Both the position numbers and the translations under genes were made by a program. Shown here piece by piece: positions 1 to 7,968 of a DNA stretch of 64,000 nt. The first letter of the stretch is position 1. Every line of letters starts with the position of its first letter. This stretch comes from RYN-230 sp963793825 (GTDB lineage Bacteria; Actinomycetota; Actinomycetes; Streptosporangiales; Streptosporangiaceae): assembly GCA_963793825.1 (NCBI GenBank), contig CAWCBE010000008.1, positions 124,001 through 188,000 on the forward strand, in the 5' to 3' direction. The notes beneath the pieces were generated by a model. It made no database searches. It saw only the letters and a list, made by a program, of their open reading frames with translations, and was not told the origin of the DNA.

Positions 1-153
1 CCCGGTTTCCAGGCACATGTCAACCTGGCGCCGGGCCTCGTCCACGCGGGTTGACCCGACGCTGGCGAAGCCGCCGGTGCCGCCGAACGTCATCGTGCCC
101 ATGGTGAGCACGGATATCTTGAGGCCTGAGTTGCCTAGCGTGCGGTACTCCAC
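1..153 (-). CDS. Aldo/keto reductase, N-terminal fragment
   Basis: Partial gene cut by the left edge; only the first 51 codons are present. Read on the minus strand from a GTG at 153 the protein begins VEYRTLGNSGLKISVLTMGT and continues MTFGG, the usual opening of NAD(P)H-dependent aldo/keto reductases (first beta strand of the TIM barrel, R/K-x-LG-x-SGL-x-VS, then G-x-M-x-FG). The start lies 9 bases after the stop of the flavin oxidoreductase gene, so it is probably the last gene seen of the operon that begins with hemerythrin and MarR. Substrate cannot be told; catalytic Asp/Tyr/Lys/His lie outside the window. Confidence 0.75.
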   Translation of the reverse strand, partial: MEYRTLGNSGLKISVLTMGTMTFGGTGGFASVGSTRVDEARRQVDMCLETG

Positions 154-162
154 GGGAAAACC

Positions 163-1038
163 CTACCGAGGGCCCGCCAGCGCTTCCCGGGTGGCCGGCA
201 CGACCTCCTCGGCGAAGGCGCGGGACTGCCGTTCCCGGTCCCCGGACGGCCAGAACACGAACGCGTTCATCTGCTGCTCCGCGTACAGCCCGGCCAGCGT
301 GTCCACCCAGCGCCCGACCGGGCCGTGGAACGGGCCGCGGTCGTCGCCGGTGATCAGGCCCATGACGTTGTACAGCCGGGTGATCGCGTCCGGGTCGCGG
401 CCGGCCTCCAGGGCGGCGCTGGTCAGGATGTCGTTCAGCGCGGGCAGCCGCTCGGGCGGGACGTAGGGTGCGGACACCGACCAGCCATCCGCCTTCGCGC
501 CGGCCAGCGCGACGGCGCGCGGGCCGACGGCGCCGAGCCACAGGCCGATCGGGTGGGCCGGCCGGGGGCCGGGGGTCACGGCCGGCACGGTGTAGTAGCT
601 GCCCTCGAAGCTGAACGGCTCGCCGGCCCAGCTGGCCCGGATGATGTCGATGGCCTCGCTGAGCGCGGCCCGGGCCTCGCCGGGCGTCCGGCGCGGGCCG
701 CCCATCCCCGCGATGCCGTCGGTGAAGGCACCCGCGCCCAGGCCCAGCTCGAGGCGGCCGCCGGACAGCACGTCCATGGTGGCCGCCTGCTTGGCCAGCA
801 TGGCCGGCGGCCGCAGCGGCAGGTTAGCCACGTTCGGGAAGAACCGGACCCGGGAGGTGCCCGCCGCCAGCCAGCTGATCAGCGAGAAGGTGTCGACGAA
901 CCCGTCGTTGTACGGGTGGTCCTGGATCCCGACGAGCTCCAGGCCGGCCGAATCGGCGATGGCGGCGATCCGGGCGGCGATGGCCTGCCCCCCGGAGTTG
1001 GGGTCCACGTTCAGGCCGAATATGGCCGGCTGGCTCAT
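163..1038 (-). CDS. LLM-class F420/flavin-dependent oxidoreductase
   Basis: 291 aa luciferase-like monooxygenase (LLM) fold protein. Seen: N-terminus MSQPAIFGLNVDPN, the SGGRLELGLGAGAF segment of the cofactor-binding barrel, and the terminal region typical of F420-dependent LLM enzymes. Start chosen at the ATG at 1038 because the upstream in-frame extension only antisenses the MarR gene and the ATG overlaps the MarR stop (ATGA). Probably reduces or oxidises a small organic substrate with F420H2 or FMNH2; substrate unknown. Co-transcribed with the MarR regulator and the aldo/keto reductase, suggesting a redox or detoxification unit controlled by that MarR. Confidence 0.85.
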   Translation of the reverse strand: MSQPAIFGLNVDPNSGGQAIAARIAAIADSAGLELVGIQDHPYNDGFVDTFSLISWLAAGTSRVRFFPNVANLPLRPPAMLAKQAATMDVLSGGRLELGLGAGAFTDGIAGMGGPRRTPGEARAALSEAIDIIRASWAGEPFSFEGSYYTVPAVTPGPRPAHPIGLWLGAVGPRAVALAGAKADGWSVSAPYVPPERLPALNDILTSAALEAGRDPDAITRLYNVMGLITGDDRGPFHGPVGRWVDTLAGLYAEQQMNAFVFWPSGDRERQSRAFAEEVVPATREALAGPR

Positions 1039-1511
1039 GATCGCTCCTTCGCGAGATCGGGCTCCTCCGGTGCGCTGCGGATCACCCTGGTCAGCGCGCG
1101 GGTGAGCAGGTCCTGTTCCTCCGGGGTGAGCTGGTCGAGCAGCACGGCCCGGATCGTCCGGTCGTGCGCGGCGCTGGCCTGGGCCAGGACCGTGCGGCCC
1201 GCCGGGGTCAGCGAGACGAGCACGCCGCGGCCGTCCCCGGGTGCGGCGGCCCGGCGGACCCGGCCCTGGCGTTCCAGCCGGGCCACCGCCCGGCTCAGTG
1301 AGGGCTGGGTCAGCCGGATGGACGGGCATAGCGCCCCGGGCCGCATCCCGGCCGGCCCGGCCGCGCCCAGCTGCAGCAGCACCTCGAACTCGGTGATGGT
1401 CAGCCCGGGGCCGGCCGCCAGGGCCGCGGCCAGCTGCCCGGTGACCAGCGCGTGCGCCGCGGACAGCGCCGACCAGGCCCGGGCGCAGGACTGCTCGTCA
1501 TGGCGGTCCAT
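1035..1511 (-). CDS. MarR-family transcriptional regulator
   Basis: 158 aa winged-helix regulator. The core LTITEFEVLLQLGAAGP followed by SIRLTQPSLSRAVARLE (recognition helix) and a GDGRGVLVSLTPAGR wing is classic MarR. N- and C-terminal helices would form the dimer interface. The stop overlaps the start of the oxidoreductase by 4 bases, so the two are translated together; the gene begins 9 bases after the hemerythrin stop. Likely represses its own operon and responds to a small aromatic or oxidant ligand (family knowledge; ligand not readable here). Confidence 0.9.
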   Translation of the reverse strand: MDRHDEQSCARAWSALSAAHALVTGQLAAALAAGPGLTITEFEVLLQLGAAGPAGMRPGALCPSIRLTQPSLSRAVARLERQGRVRRAAAPGDGRGVLVSLTPAGRTVLAQASAAHDRTIRAVLLDQLTPEEQDLLTRALTRVIRSAPEEPDLAKERS

Positions 1512-1520
1512 GCGGCCTCC

Positions 1521-2084
1521 TCACCAGCCGGGCCAGCGGGTCCAGGTCCGCAGCGTGTCCGCGATGTGCTGCTCCTCGTAGTCCAGGTGGGCCAGCAGGT
1601 CGGCGGCGAGCGTGTCCAGCGCCGTGGCCAGCCGCTGCCGGGCCTTGTCCCCGGCCGCCTCCCCGAGGTCCCGGGCCGCGTCCTCGACCTCGCCGAGCAG
1701 GCCCGACACATGCTGGTGGTCGGCTTCCAGCTTGTCCACCACCGGGCTGAGCGCGGGGTTGGCCCGGCGCAGGGCCGGGAACAGGATGATCGACTCGTGC
1801 GTGTGGTGGCTGTGCACGATGCGGCAGTGCTGCAGGCAGTTCACCTTGAGCTGCCAGACCGGGCTGGCCATGGCGAGGTTGCGGACCGCTTCGCGCAGCG
1901 CCCCGGCCGGCCGCCCGGCCGCCGCGTCCGCCGCCATCTGCCGGATGGCGCCCAGATCGCTGCGGATCATGTCGTGCACCCAGCGCAGCTCGGCCACCAG
2001 GGCCTCGCCGCGGGGGTTGGCTCCCGCCGGGCCGGTGGCAGCCTGCGCGGTCACCGGCCGCTCATTAGATACATACGCATGCAT
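1521..2084 (-). CDS. Hemerythrin domain-containing protein
   Basis: Up to 187 aa four-helix-bundle protein. The di-iron ligand pattern is visible: WVHDMIRSDL near residue 35, HSHHTHESIILFP near 90, LEADHQHVSGLL near 120 and LLAHLDYEEQHI near 170. Such proteins bind O2, NO or iron and act as cytosolic sensors or oxidant scavengers. The start is uncertain: ATG at 2084 is used here; GTG at 2096 and GTG at 2054 are alternatives, and the domain itself starts near residue 20, so any start leaves it intact. First gene of the operon with MarR and the oxidoreductase. A self-complementary GCATGCATGC lies over the start. Confidence 0.85.
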   Translation of the reverse strand: MHAYVSNERPVTAQAATGPAGANPRGEALVAELRWVHDMIRSDLGAIRQMAADAAAGRPAGALREAVRNLAMASPVWQLKVNCLQHCRIVHSHHTHESIILFPALRRANPALSPVVDKLEADHQHVSGLLGEVEDAARDLGEAAGDKARQRLATALDTLAADLLAHLDYEEQHIADTLRTWTRWPGW

Positions 2085-2096
2085 GCACCTTAGCAC

Positions 2097-2170
2097 GGGG
2101 GCGGGTGGCAGGCGGGCAGGCGGGCTGGCGGGTGGCAGGCGGGCTGGCGGGCTGGCGGGCGCCGGGCGGA
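2097..2170. repeat. Short GC-rich imperfect tandem repeats
   Basis: Intergenic stretch of GGCGGGC/TGGCGGG/TGGCAGGC units between the hemerythrin gene start and the MBL gene stop. No coding signal. Probably slippage-prone spacer DNA. Confidence 0.5.
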
Positions 2171-2228
2171 CAGCGGCTGAGGGCGGGACGGCCTGGAGTG
2201 CGGCCGGTCCGGGACGGGGCGCGGCCGG

Positions 2229-3296
2229 TCAGGCCTTGAGACCGGGCGGGGTGGGCGGCCCGGGCAGCGCGTAGCTGATCAGCTCCTCGGTGACGGTGCG
2301 GGTCACCCGGCCCTGGGCGGCCAGCAGGTCCAGGTGCACCGCGGTCTCCATGGTGGCCAGCATTTGGTTGAACGGGTCGAGGTCGGCGAACCGGCGGGCA
2401 CGCCGGGTCCAGGGCAGGGACAGGGCCGCCTCGTACGCGGTGCGCGCCCCGGCGGTGACCCGGTCCAGGCAGGCATCCAGCCGGTCCTCGTGATGGGCCA
2501 GCAGTTCCAGCGCCCGGGCGTGGCTGCTCCCGCCGACCGGGCCGTGCGCGGGCAGCAGCCGCATGTCCGGCATCTCCAGCACCAGCCGCAGCGACCGCAG
2601 GTAGTCGCCCAGCGGCAGGTCGGCCATGGCCGCCTCGAACCCGACCGAGGGGGTGATGTGCGGCAGCACGTGATCACCGGCGAACAGCGCCGCCCGGTCC
2701 AGGTCGGCGAACACGGTGTGCCCCTGGGTGTGCCCGGGCGTCGGTACCGCCTGCAGGTCCCGGCCGGCCAGCCGGATGGTGCCGCCCTTGAGCCATTCGT
2801 CGGGCTGCTCCCAGTAGCCGGCGTCGGTGTACGGCCCGCCGCGGAAGGTCTCCCGCAGCAGCTGGATCACCGGCTCCGCGCCGCACAATTGCAGCCGACG
2901 CAGGTGCACGTGGGCCCCCTGGGCACTCGCGTCCGCCGTGGCGGCCAGCGACGGCCGGTCGCCGATGCCCAGGGCCACGTGGGTGCCGAAGCGGCGGCGC
3001 AGCACCACCGCCATCGTGTAGTGGTCCCGGTGCACGTGCGTGACCAGGCAGCGGGTGATCTCGGCGGAGCTGCGGCCGACCTGGTCCAGGGCCGCGTCCA
3101 GCAGGCCGCCGGTCTGCTCCAGCGCCCACCCCGCATCGATCAGCACCAGATCATCGCCGGATTCGATGGCGTAGACGTTGACCGCCTTCAGGGCGTCGCT
3201 GGGCAGCGGCAGCGGGATCCGGTGCACCCCGGGTGCCACCGTGAACAGCCCCTGCTCGGTCCAGTCCGGCGCGCCGCGCCCGGCCCCGTCCGCCAT
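2229..3296 (-). CDS. MBL-fold metallo-hydrolase
   Basis: 355 aa metallo-beta-lactamase-fold hydrolase. Metal-binding motifs in order: THVHRDHYT (HxHxDH), PTPGHTQGHT, FAGDHVLP (metal Asp) and PAHGP (last His). A C-terminal helical region of about 100 aa is as in the actinobacterial MBL proteins that sit beside acyl-CoA or F420 enzymes. Start at the ATG at 3296, with GGGAAG 4 bases upstream; the in-frame GTG/ATG at 3332 is less well placed. Likely a thioesterase, lactonase or glyoxalase-type hydrolase; the substrate is not determinable. It follows the LLM gene on the same strand after a 77-base gap. Confidence 0.85.
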   Translation of the reverse strand: MADGAGRGAPDWTEQGLFTVAPGVHRIPLPLPSDALKAVNVYAIESGDDLVLIDAGWALEQTGGLLDAALDQVGRSSAEITRCLVTHVHRDHYTMAVVLRRRFGTHVALGIGDRPSLAATADASAQGAHVHLRRLQLCGAEPVIQLLRETFRGGPYTDAGYWEQPDEWLKGGTIRLAGRDLQAVPTPGHTQGHTVFADLDRAALFAGDHVLPHITPSVGFEAAMADLPLGDYLRSLRLVLEMPDMRLLPAHGPVGGSSHARALELLAHHEDRLDACLDRVTAGARTAYEAALSLPWTRRARRFADLDPFNQMLATMETAVHLDLLAAQGRVTRTVTEELISYALPGPPTPPGLKA

Positions 3297-3373
3297 CCGC
3301 TTCCCATCCCTCACGCCACATGTCCTGGTCACCCGACACTATCCGGATCGCGGCCGGGCGGCCTGCGGTCACG

Positions 3374-4234
3374 TCACCGCCGCAGGACACCAGCCGCCTG
3401 CTCCAGCGCGGCCAGGTGGTCATCCAGCGTGCCCAGCCCCGCGCCCATGGTGTTCACCGCCAGGTGGGTCACGCCCGCGTCCCGCCACTGGGCGGCCTCC
3501 CCGGCCAGCTTCCCGGCGTCGCCGCGCCAGCTGACCCGGCCTTCCATGCCCAGCCGGGACGGGTCCCGGCCCGCCTCGATGGCCGCCGCGGCCACCACGC
3601 TGCGTGCCGCGTCCAGGTCCGGGCCCGGGCTCACCTGGGGGAACCAGCCGTCGGCCAGCCGCCCGACCCGGCGGTAGGCCCGCTCGGACTGCGCGCCGAA
3701 CCATACCGGGATGGGCCGCTGCACGGGCAGCGGGGCCAGGCCGGCTCCGGTCACCCGGTCGAAGACGCCGGCGTGGGTGACCGACGGCTCGGTCCACAGC
3801 CGGCGCATCAGCTCGACCTGCTCCTCCAGCCGGCGGCCGCGGGTGCTGAAGTCCTGGCCCAGCGCCTCGTACTCCACCTGGTTCCAGCCCAGGCCGACCC
3901 CCAGCCGGAAATGCCCGCCGGTGAGCAGGTTGACCTCGGCCGCCTGCTTGGCCAGCAGCGCGGTCTGCCGCTGCGGCGCGATGATGATCCCGGTCACCAG
4001 TTCCAGCGGAGTGCTGGCGGCCAGGAAGCCGAACATCACCAGTGGCTCATGGAACGTGGTCCGCACGTCGTACGGCCCGCGCCAGCCCTGGTGCACCGCC
4101 GGGTCGGCGCCCAGTACATGGTCGTAGGCGAGCAGGTGCTGATAGCCCAGCTCGGTCACCCGCTCGCCGTAGCGGCGCACCGCGGCCGCGTCCGCGCCGA
4201 TCTCGGTCTGCGGGAAGACAACGCCGATCTGCAT
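3374..4234 (-). CDS. LLM-class flavin/F420-dependent oxidoreductase
   Basis: 286 aa, second LLM enzyme in the window. N-terminus MQIGVVFPQTEIGAD, central GHFRLGVGLGWNQVEYEALG cofactor-binding strand-loop, and the RPIPVWFGAQSERA and GRLADGWFP motifs all match the TIGR03619/F420-dependent subgroup. ATG at 4234 has GGAGGGG just upstream. Probably transcribed with the MBL hydrolase downstream. Reaction type is inferred from family; substrate unknown. Confidence 0.88.
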   Translation of the reverse strand: MQIGVVFPQTEIGADAAAVRRYGERVTELGYQHLLAYDHVLGADPAVHQGWRGPYDVRTTFHEPLVMFGFLAASTPLELVTGIIIAPQRQTALLAKQAAEVNLLTGGHFRLGVGLGWNQVEYEALGQDFSTRGRRLEEQVELMRRLWTEPSVTHAGVFDRVTGAGLAPLPVQRPIPVWFGAQSERAYRRVGRLADGWFPQVSPGPDLDAARSVVAAAAIEAGRDPSRLGMEGRVSWRGDAGKLAGEAAQWRDAGVTHLAVNTMGAGLGTLDDHLAALEQAAGVLRR

Positions 4235-4426
4235 GACCCCTCCTGAACGAGTGCCGCCGGGCCGGGCTGGTGCCGCCCGCCCTGGCAACGTAGCCTCCCG
4301 GCCATCCCGCCCGGCACGCGGTCGGCCCTCAGGAACCCGCCCACCCCCGCCAGCACCGGCCGGGCCCTTAACTCTGCGCCGAATCCGCCTGGGCCCTCGC
4401 TCCGCGCCGGGGCGCGGGGGGACCTG

Positions 4427-6340
4427 CTACTCCGCGCCGAGCACGTCCAGCACCTGCTGGCCGTACTTGGCCAGCTTGGCCTCGCCCACCCCGTTCACCC
4501 GGGACAGGGCGGCCAGCGAGCCCGGCGGCTGCGCCGCGATCTGGCGCAGGGTCGCGTCGTGGAAGATCACGTACGCGGGCACGCCCTGCTCCTTGGCGGT
4601 GGCCCCCCGCCAGGCGCGCAGCCGCTCGAAGACGGCCGCCGCCGCGGGCGTCAGCTCCGCATCGGCTGCCCCGGCACCGCCGCCGGCTCCCGGGGTACCC
4701 GCCGCCCGCCCGGCGCGCACCCGGGCCGGGCGGGCGGGCCGCTCCGGCTCGCGGCGCAGCATGACCTCCCGCCGCCGGCCCAGCACATCGCGGCTGCCCG
4801 GGGTCAGGGCGAGCGTGCCGTAGTCCCCTTCGACGGTGAGCAGGCCCTGGGCCAGCAGCTGGCGCGCCACCCCGCGCCATTGCGGTTCGGTCAGCTCGGT
4901 GCCGATGCCGAAGACGGTCAGCGACGCATGATCGTTCTCGATCACCTTGGGCGTCTTGCGGCCCAGCAGGATGTCGACGACCTGGCCGGCGCCGAAGCGC
5001 TGGCCGCGCTCCCGGTGCAGCCGGAACACCGCGGACAGGAACTTCTGCGCGGCGATGGTGCCGTCCCAGGCTTCCGGCGGGTTCAGGCACGTATCGCAGT
5101 TGCCGCACGGAGCCGCCTGCTCGCCGAAATAGCCGAGCAGCTGCACCCGGCGGCACTCGATCGTCTCGCACAGCGCCAGCATGGCGTCCAGGTGCGCGGC
5201 CTGGCGGCGCCGGTGCGCCAGGTCCCCGGCCGAGGTCTCGATCAGCTTCCGCTGCTGCACCACGTCCTGCAGGCCGTAGGCCAGCCACGCGGTGGACGGC
5301 TGGCCGTCCCGGCCTGCCCGGCCGGTCTCCTGGTAGTACCCCTCCACCGAGCGGGGCAGGTCCAGGTGGGCGACGAAGCGGACGTCCGGCTTGTCGATGC
5401 CCATCCCGAACGCGATCGTCGCCACCATCACCAGCCCGTCCTCGCGGAGGAACCGGGCCTGGTGCCGCGCCCGGGTGACCCCGTCCAGGCCGGCGTGATA
5501 GGGCAGCGCGGTGATCCCGTTCCGGGTCAGGAACTCGGCGGTCTTGTCCACCGACGCCCGCGACAGGCAGTAGACGATGCCCGCGTGGCCGTGGTGTTCG
5601 TTATGAATGAGGGACAGTAGCTGGCGCGCGGGCTCAGCCTTGGGCTCGATGCGGTAGGTGATGTTCGGCCGGTCGAAGCTCGCCACGAAGTGGCGGGCCT
5701 CCTCCAGGCTCAGCCGGGACGCGATCTCGGCGCGGGTGGCGCTGGTTGCGGTCGCGGTCAGCGCGATGCGGGGCACCCGCGGCCAGCGCTCGTGCAGGCC
5801 GGACAGGGTGAGGTAGTCCGGCCGGAAGTCGTGGCCCCACTGGGACACGCAGTGCGCCTCGTCGATCGCGAACAGCGACACCGCTCCGCGGTCCAGCAGC
5901 CGCAGCGCGGACTCGGTGCGTAGCCGCTCCGGCGCCAGGTACAGCAGGTCGAGCTCACCGGCGAGGAACTCGGTCTCGACCGCGCGCCGCTCGGTGCCTT
6001 CCTGGGTCGAGTTGAGGAAGCCGGCCCGCACGCCCAGCGCCTGCAGCGCGTCCACCTGATCCTGCATCAGCGCGATGAGCGGGGAGATGACCACGCCGGT
6101 ACCCCGCCGGACCAGGGCGGGAATCTGGTAGCACAGCGACTTGCCGCCGCCGGTGGGCATCAGCACCAGGGCGTCCCCGCCTGCGATGACGTGCTCGATG
6201 ACGTCCTGCTGGGCGCCACGGAACTGGTCGTAGCCGAACACGCGGTGCAGCACGTCCAGGGCGTCGCCGCGAGCCGGGCGCGCCGGGTCGGTGGCCGGCG
6301 CGGCCGGTGCCGGGACTGCTGGCTCTGTCACGGCGGCCAT
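4427..6340 (-). CDS. recQ: ATP-dependent DNA helicase RecQ
   Basis: 637 aa 3'-5' DNA helicase for recombination and repair. Domains: helicase core with Walker A (MPTGGGKSLCYQIPAL), DEAH box followed by the RecQ aromatic-rich loop (DEAHCVSQWGHDFRPDY), motifs V/VI ending in QETGRAGRDG; RQC zinc-binding site (ECRR then CGNCDTC, near residues 385-410); winged-helix region; C-terminal HRDC domain (about 555-635). Length is close to that of E. coli RecQ. ATG at 6340 is preceded by GGGAG. A linker of about 40 aa rich in Ala, Gly, Arg and Pro precedes HRDC. Monocistronic. Confidence 0.95.
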   Translation of the reverse strand: MAAVTEPAVPAPAAPATDPARPARGDALDVLHRVFGYDQFRGAQQDVIEHVIAGGDALVLMPTGGGKSLCYQIPALVRRGTGVVISPLIALMQDQVDALQALGVRAGFLNSTQEGTERRAVETEFLAGELDLLYLAPERLRTESALRLLDRGAVSLFAIDEAHCVSQWGHDFRPDYLTLSGLHERWPRVPRIALTATATSATRAEIASRLSLEEARHFVASFDRPNITYRIEPKAEPARQLLSLIHNEHHGHAGIVYCLSRASVDKTAEFLTRNGITALPYHAGLDGVTRARHQARFLREDGLVMVATIAFGMGIDKPDVRFVAHLDLPRSVEGYYQETGRAGRDGQPSTAWLAYGLQDVVQQRKLIETSAGDLAHRRRQAAHLDAMLALCETIECRRVQLLGYFGEQAAPCGNCDTCLNPPEAWDGTIAAQKFLSAVFRLHRERGQRFGAGQVVDILLGRKTPKVIENDHASLTVFGIGTELTEPQWRGVARQLLAQGLLTVEGDYGTLALTPGSRDVLGRRREVMLRREPERPARPARVRAGRAAGTPGAGGGAGAADAELTPAAAAVFERLRAWRGATAKEQGVPAYVIFHDATLRQIAAQPPGSLAALSRVNGVGEAKLAKYGQQVLDVLGAE

Positions 6341-6519
6341 GGCTCCCTTCCGGACGGTCGTCCGCGCGGCGCCCCGGCGGTCGTCGGCCGGCCCACGCGG
6401 ACGGCAGCAGCCTAGCCACGGCCGCCGACCATGGCGGCCGCAGCGGCCGGCGCCCCGGCAGTGGTAGACCGTGAGCTAGCCGTGTTCCCGCTGGCCGCGG
6501 CGCAGCTGAGGAGGTCGTG

Positions 6520-6750
6520 GTGGCCCATCATCCGGTGCTCGGTTATCTCGTCTGGGCCGTGCTGTTCGGCGCCCTGTTCGCCTGGGAAGGGCTGGCGCTG
6601 AGCCACGTCAGCAACGGGATCCCGACGTTGTCCGACGTCTTCCGGGCGCTGATGCGCCACCCGGTGGGGCGCTGGGCACTGTTCGCGCTCTGGCTGTGGT
6701 TCGGCTGGCACATCTTCGTCCGCGGCTGGCACTTCCTGCTCCGCGCCTGA
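6520..6750 (+). CDS. Small membrane protein, DUF6186-like
   Basis: 76 aa, two hydrophobic segments (LGYLVWAVLFGALFAWEGLA and RWALFALWLWFGWHIFVR). The C-terminal LWLWFGWHIF signature resembles the actinobacterial DUF6186 family. Of two adjacent GTG codons (6517, 6520) the second has the better spacing to the GAGGAGG at 6508-6514. Nine bases upstream of a second membrane protein gene, so they form a pair. Function unknown. Confidence 0.7.
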   Translation: MAHHPVLGYLVWAVLFGALFAWEGLALSHVSNGIPTLSDVFRALMRHPVGRWALFALWLWFGWHIFVRGWHFLLRA

Positions 6751-6759
6751 GCGGCCGGG

Positions 6760-7170
6760 ATGTCCTCCCACCTGCTCCGGCAGGATCTCATCCCGATGGT
6801 GGCCGGCTACCTGATCGTGATGGCCGCGCTCGCCCTCGGCCTGCGCGCCACCCTCCGCCCGGGGAAGCCTGTCCGGCCCGGCGCCGGAGCGGCCCCGGTC
6901 CGTGCCGGCCGGCTGCGGTGGCGCCGGCTGGCCATCCACGTGGCGGGGACCGCGGTCGGTGGTTACCTGCTGCTCATGCTGGTAGTGATCGGCTACTACT
7001 ACGGGGTGGCGCGGGTGGGCGGAGCGTTCATCAAGAGCGCGTTCACCGGGTGCGCGATGCTGATCGGCCTGGCCACCCCGGTGTTTGCCGCCTTCTCCTG
7101 GCTCACGGAGCGCCGCGGCCAGCGGGCCACCGCGCCCCCCGTGGGCAACCTCAGCCGCCCACGGGAATGA
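6760..7170 (+). CDS. Membrane protein, possibly DUF6256-like
   Basis: 136 aa with three hydrophobic segments: IPMVAGYLIVMAALALGL near residue 15, VGGYLLLMLVVIGYYYGVA near 70 and a third near 95-115. A basic loop lies between the first two. It is paired with the DUF6186-like gene immediately upstream, a combination I associate with actinomycete genomes; the family name is from memory and less sure than the membrane topology. Followed by a 15-bp perfect hairpin, so the pair is a closed transcription unit. Confidence 0.65.
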   Translation: MSSHLLRQDLIPMVAGYLIVMAALALGLRATLRPGKPVRPGAGAAPVRAGRLRWRRLAIHVAGTAVGGYLLLMLVVIGYYYGVARVGGAFIKSAFTGCAMLIGLATPVFAAFSWLTERRGQRATAPPVGNLSRPRE

Positions 7171-7204
7171 CCGAGACCGCTGCTCGCCCTGCCGCGCCGT
7201 TGAG

Positions 7205-7238
7205 CTCACGTCCCAGGCCGTCGGGCCTGGGACGTGAG
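7205..7238 (+). terminator. Perfect 15-bp hairpin after the membrane-protein pair
   Basis: Left arm 7205-7219 (CTCACGTCCCAGGCC), loop GTCG, right arm 7224-7238, all 15 pairs perfect. No T-tract follows, as is common in actinobacterial terminators. It lies 34 bases after the 7170 stop and also downstream of the minus-strand secreted protein gene ending at 7299, so it may end transcription from both sides. Confidence 0.7.
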
Positions 7239-7298
7239 CGGTGCGGCCGTGGAACGGCAGAGACAGCAAGATTGTCCACTGGCGATGGGCGGCCCGGG

Positions 7299-7796
7299 TC
7301 AGTTGAATTTGTACCGTTGGAGATCGCCGGTGGCCTCATCCCACAGGTTGAGCGTGAACTGGTCTCCGGCGATGCCGATGCCCGTGAGATAATAATTCGC
7401 CCCCCAAGTTTCGGTGGCTTGCTGGTTGATCCACGTGTCGTAGCCACCGGAGCTGCCCTTGGTCCAGAGCGCGTCGCTGACGCTACACGACTTGACCTCG
7501 ACCTCCGTGCCGCTATTGTCACTCGCTACGCACATGCTGGGATCCCCGTTGAATTCGAGCTTAAAGGTGGTTCCATTCTGGAGCACCGCGTCGATAGTGC
7601 GGGCATTGTTCTTCCCTTCCGTCACGGGTGTGTAAAGGTTGAAGTTCGCGGTGTTCAGGCAGTTCTTAGAACTGTAGGCTTCGCACAATGAGCCGCTGGT
7701 GACTGCGCTGGCAGGCAGCGGGGCAACCAATACCCCAGCCGGGATCGCCAGCGCGGCGAGGGAGAGCGCGGCGGTACGAATGGCCTTACTGTGCAT
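7299..7796 (-). CDS. Secreted protein with ricin-type beta-trefoil-like repeats
   Basis: 165 aa. A Sec signal peptide is clear: MHSKAIRTAALSLAALAIPA, ending PLPASA before VTSG. The mature part has four Cys (paired CEAYSSKNC, then MCVASD and VKSC) and a block running CVASDNSG, EVEVKSC, DALWTKG that resembles the repeat of ricin B/RICIN lectin domains. ATG at 7796 has GGAG 7 bases upstream. Base composition is noticeably lower in GC than the neighbours and codons such as AAT, TTA and ATA appear, suggesting recent acquisition. Probably an extracellular carbohydrate- or protein-binding factor; no catalytic motif seen. Confidence 0.75.
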   Translation of the reverse strand: MHSKAIRTAALSLAALAIPAGVLVAPLPASAVTSGSLCEAYSSKNCLNTANFNLYTPVTEGKNNARTIDAVLQNGTTFKLEFNGDPSMCVASDNSGTEVEVKSCSVSDALWTKGSSGGYDTWINQQATETWGANYYLTGIGIAGDQFTLNLWDEATGDLQRYKFN

Positions 7797-7968
7797 GGGG
7801 GATCTCCAGGTAGGTCGGGCTTTGCCAGTCCATTGCCCTAGATGATGACAACCAGGCTCAGATCTGTCCATAGGCCACATAAGCCACAAAGGTCACGCAT
7901 CGTAGTAGTGCCTGGCTCCGCTGTCGGAACTGGGTTGACGGTCAGGGCGGGACCACAGCGTGGTTGGG

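Noticed and set aside
6412..7269. A 285-codon minus-strand frame over the two small membrane genes
   Set aside because: Composition-driven frame (Gln/Glu/His/Arg-rich) with no domain; the plus-strand pair shows membrane segments and ribosome sites.
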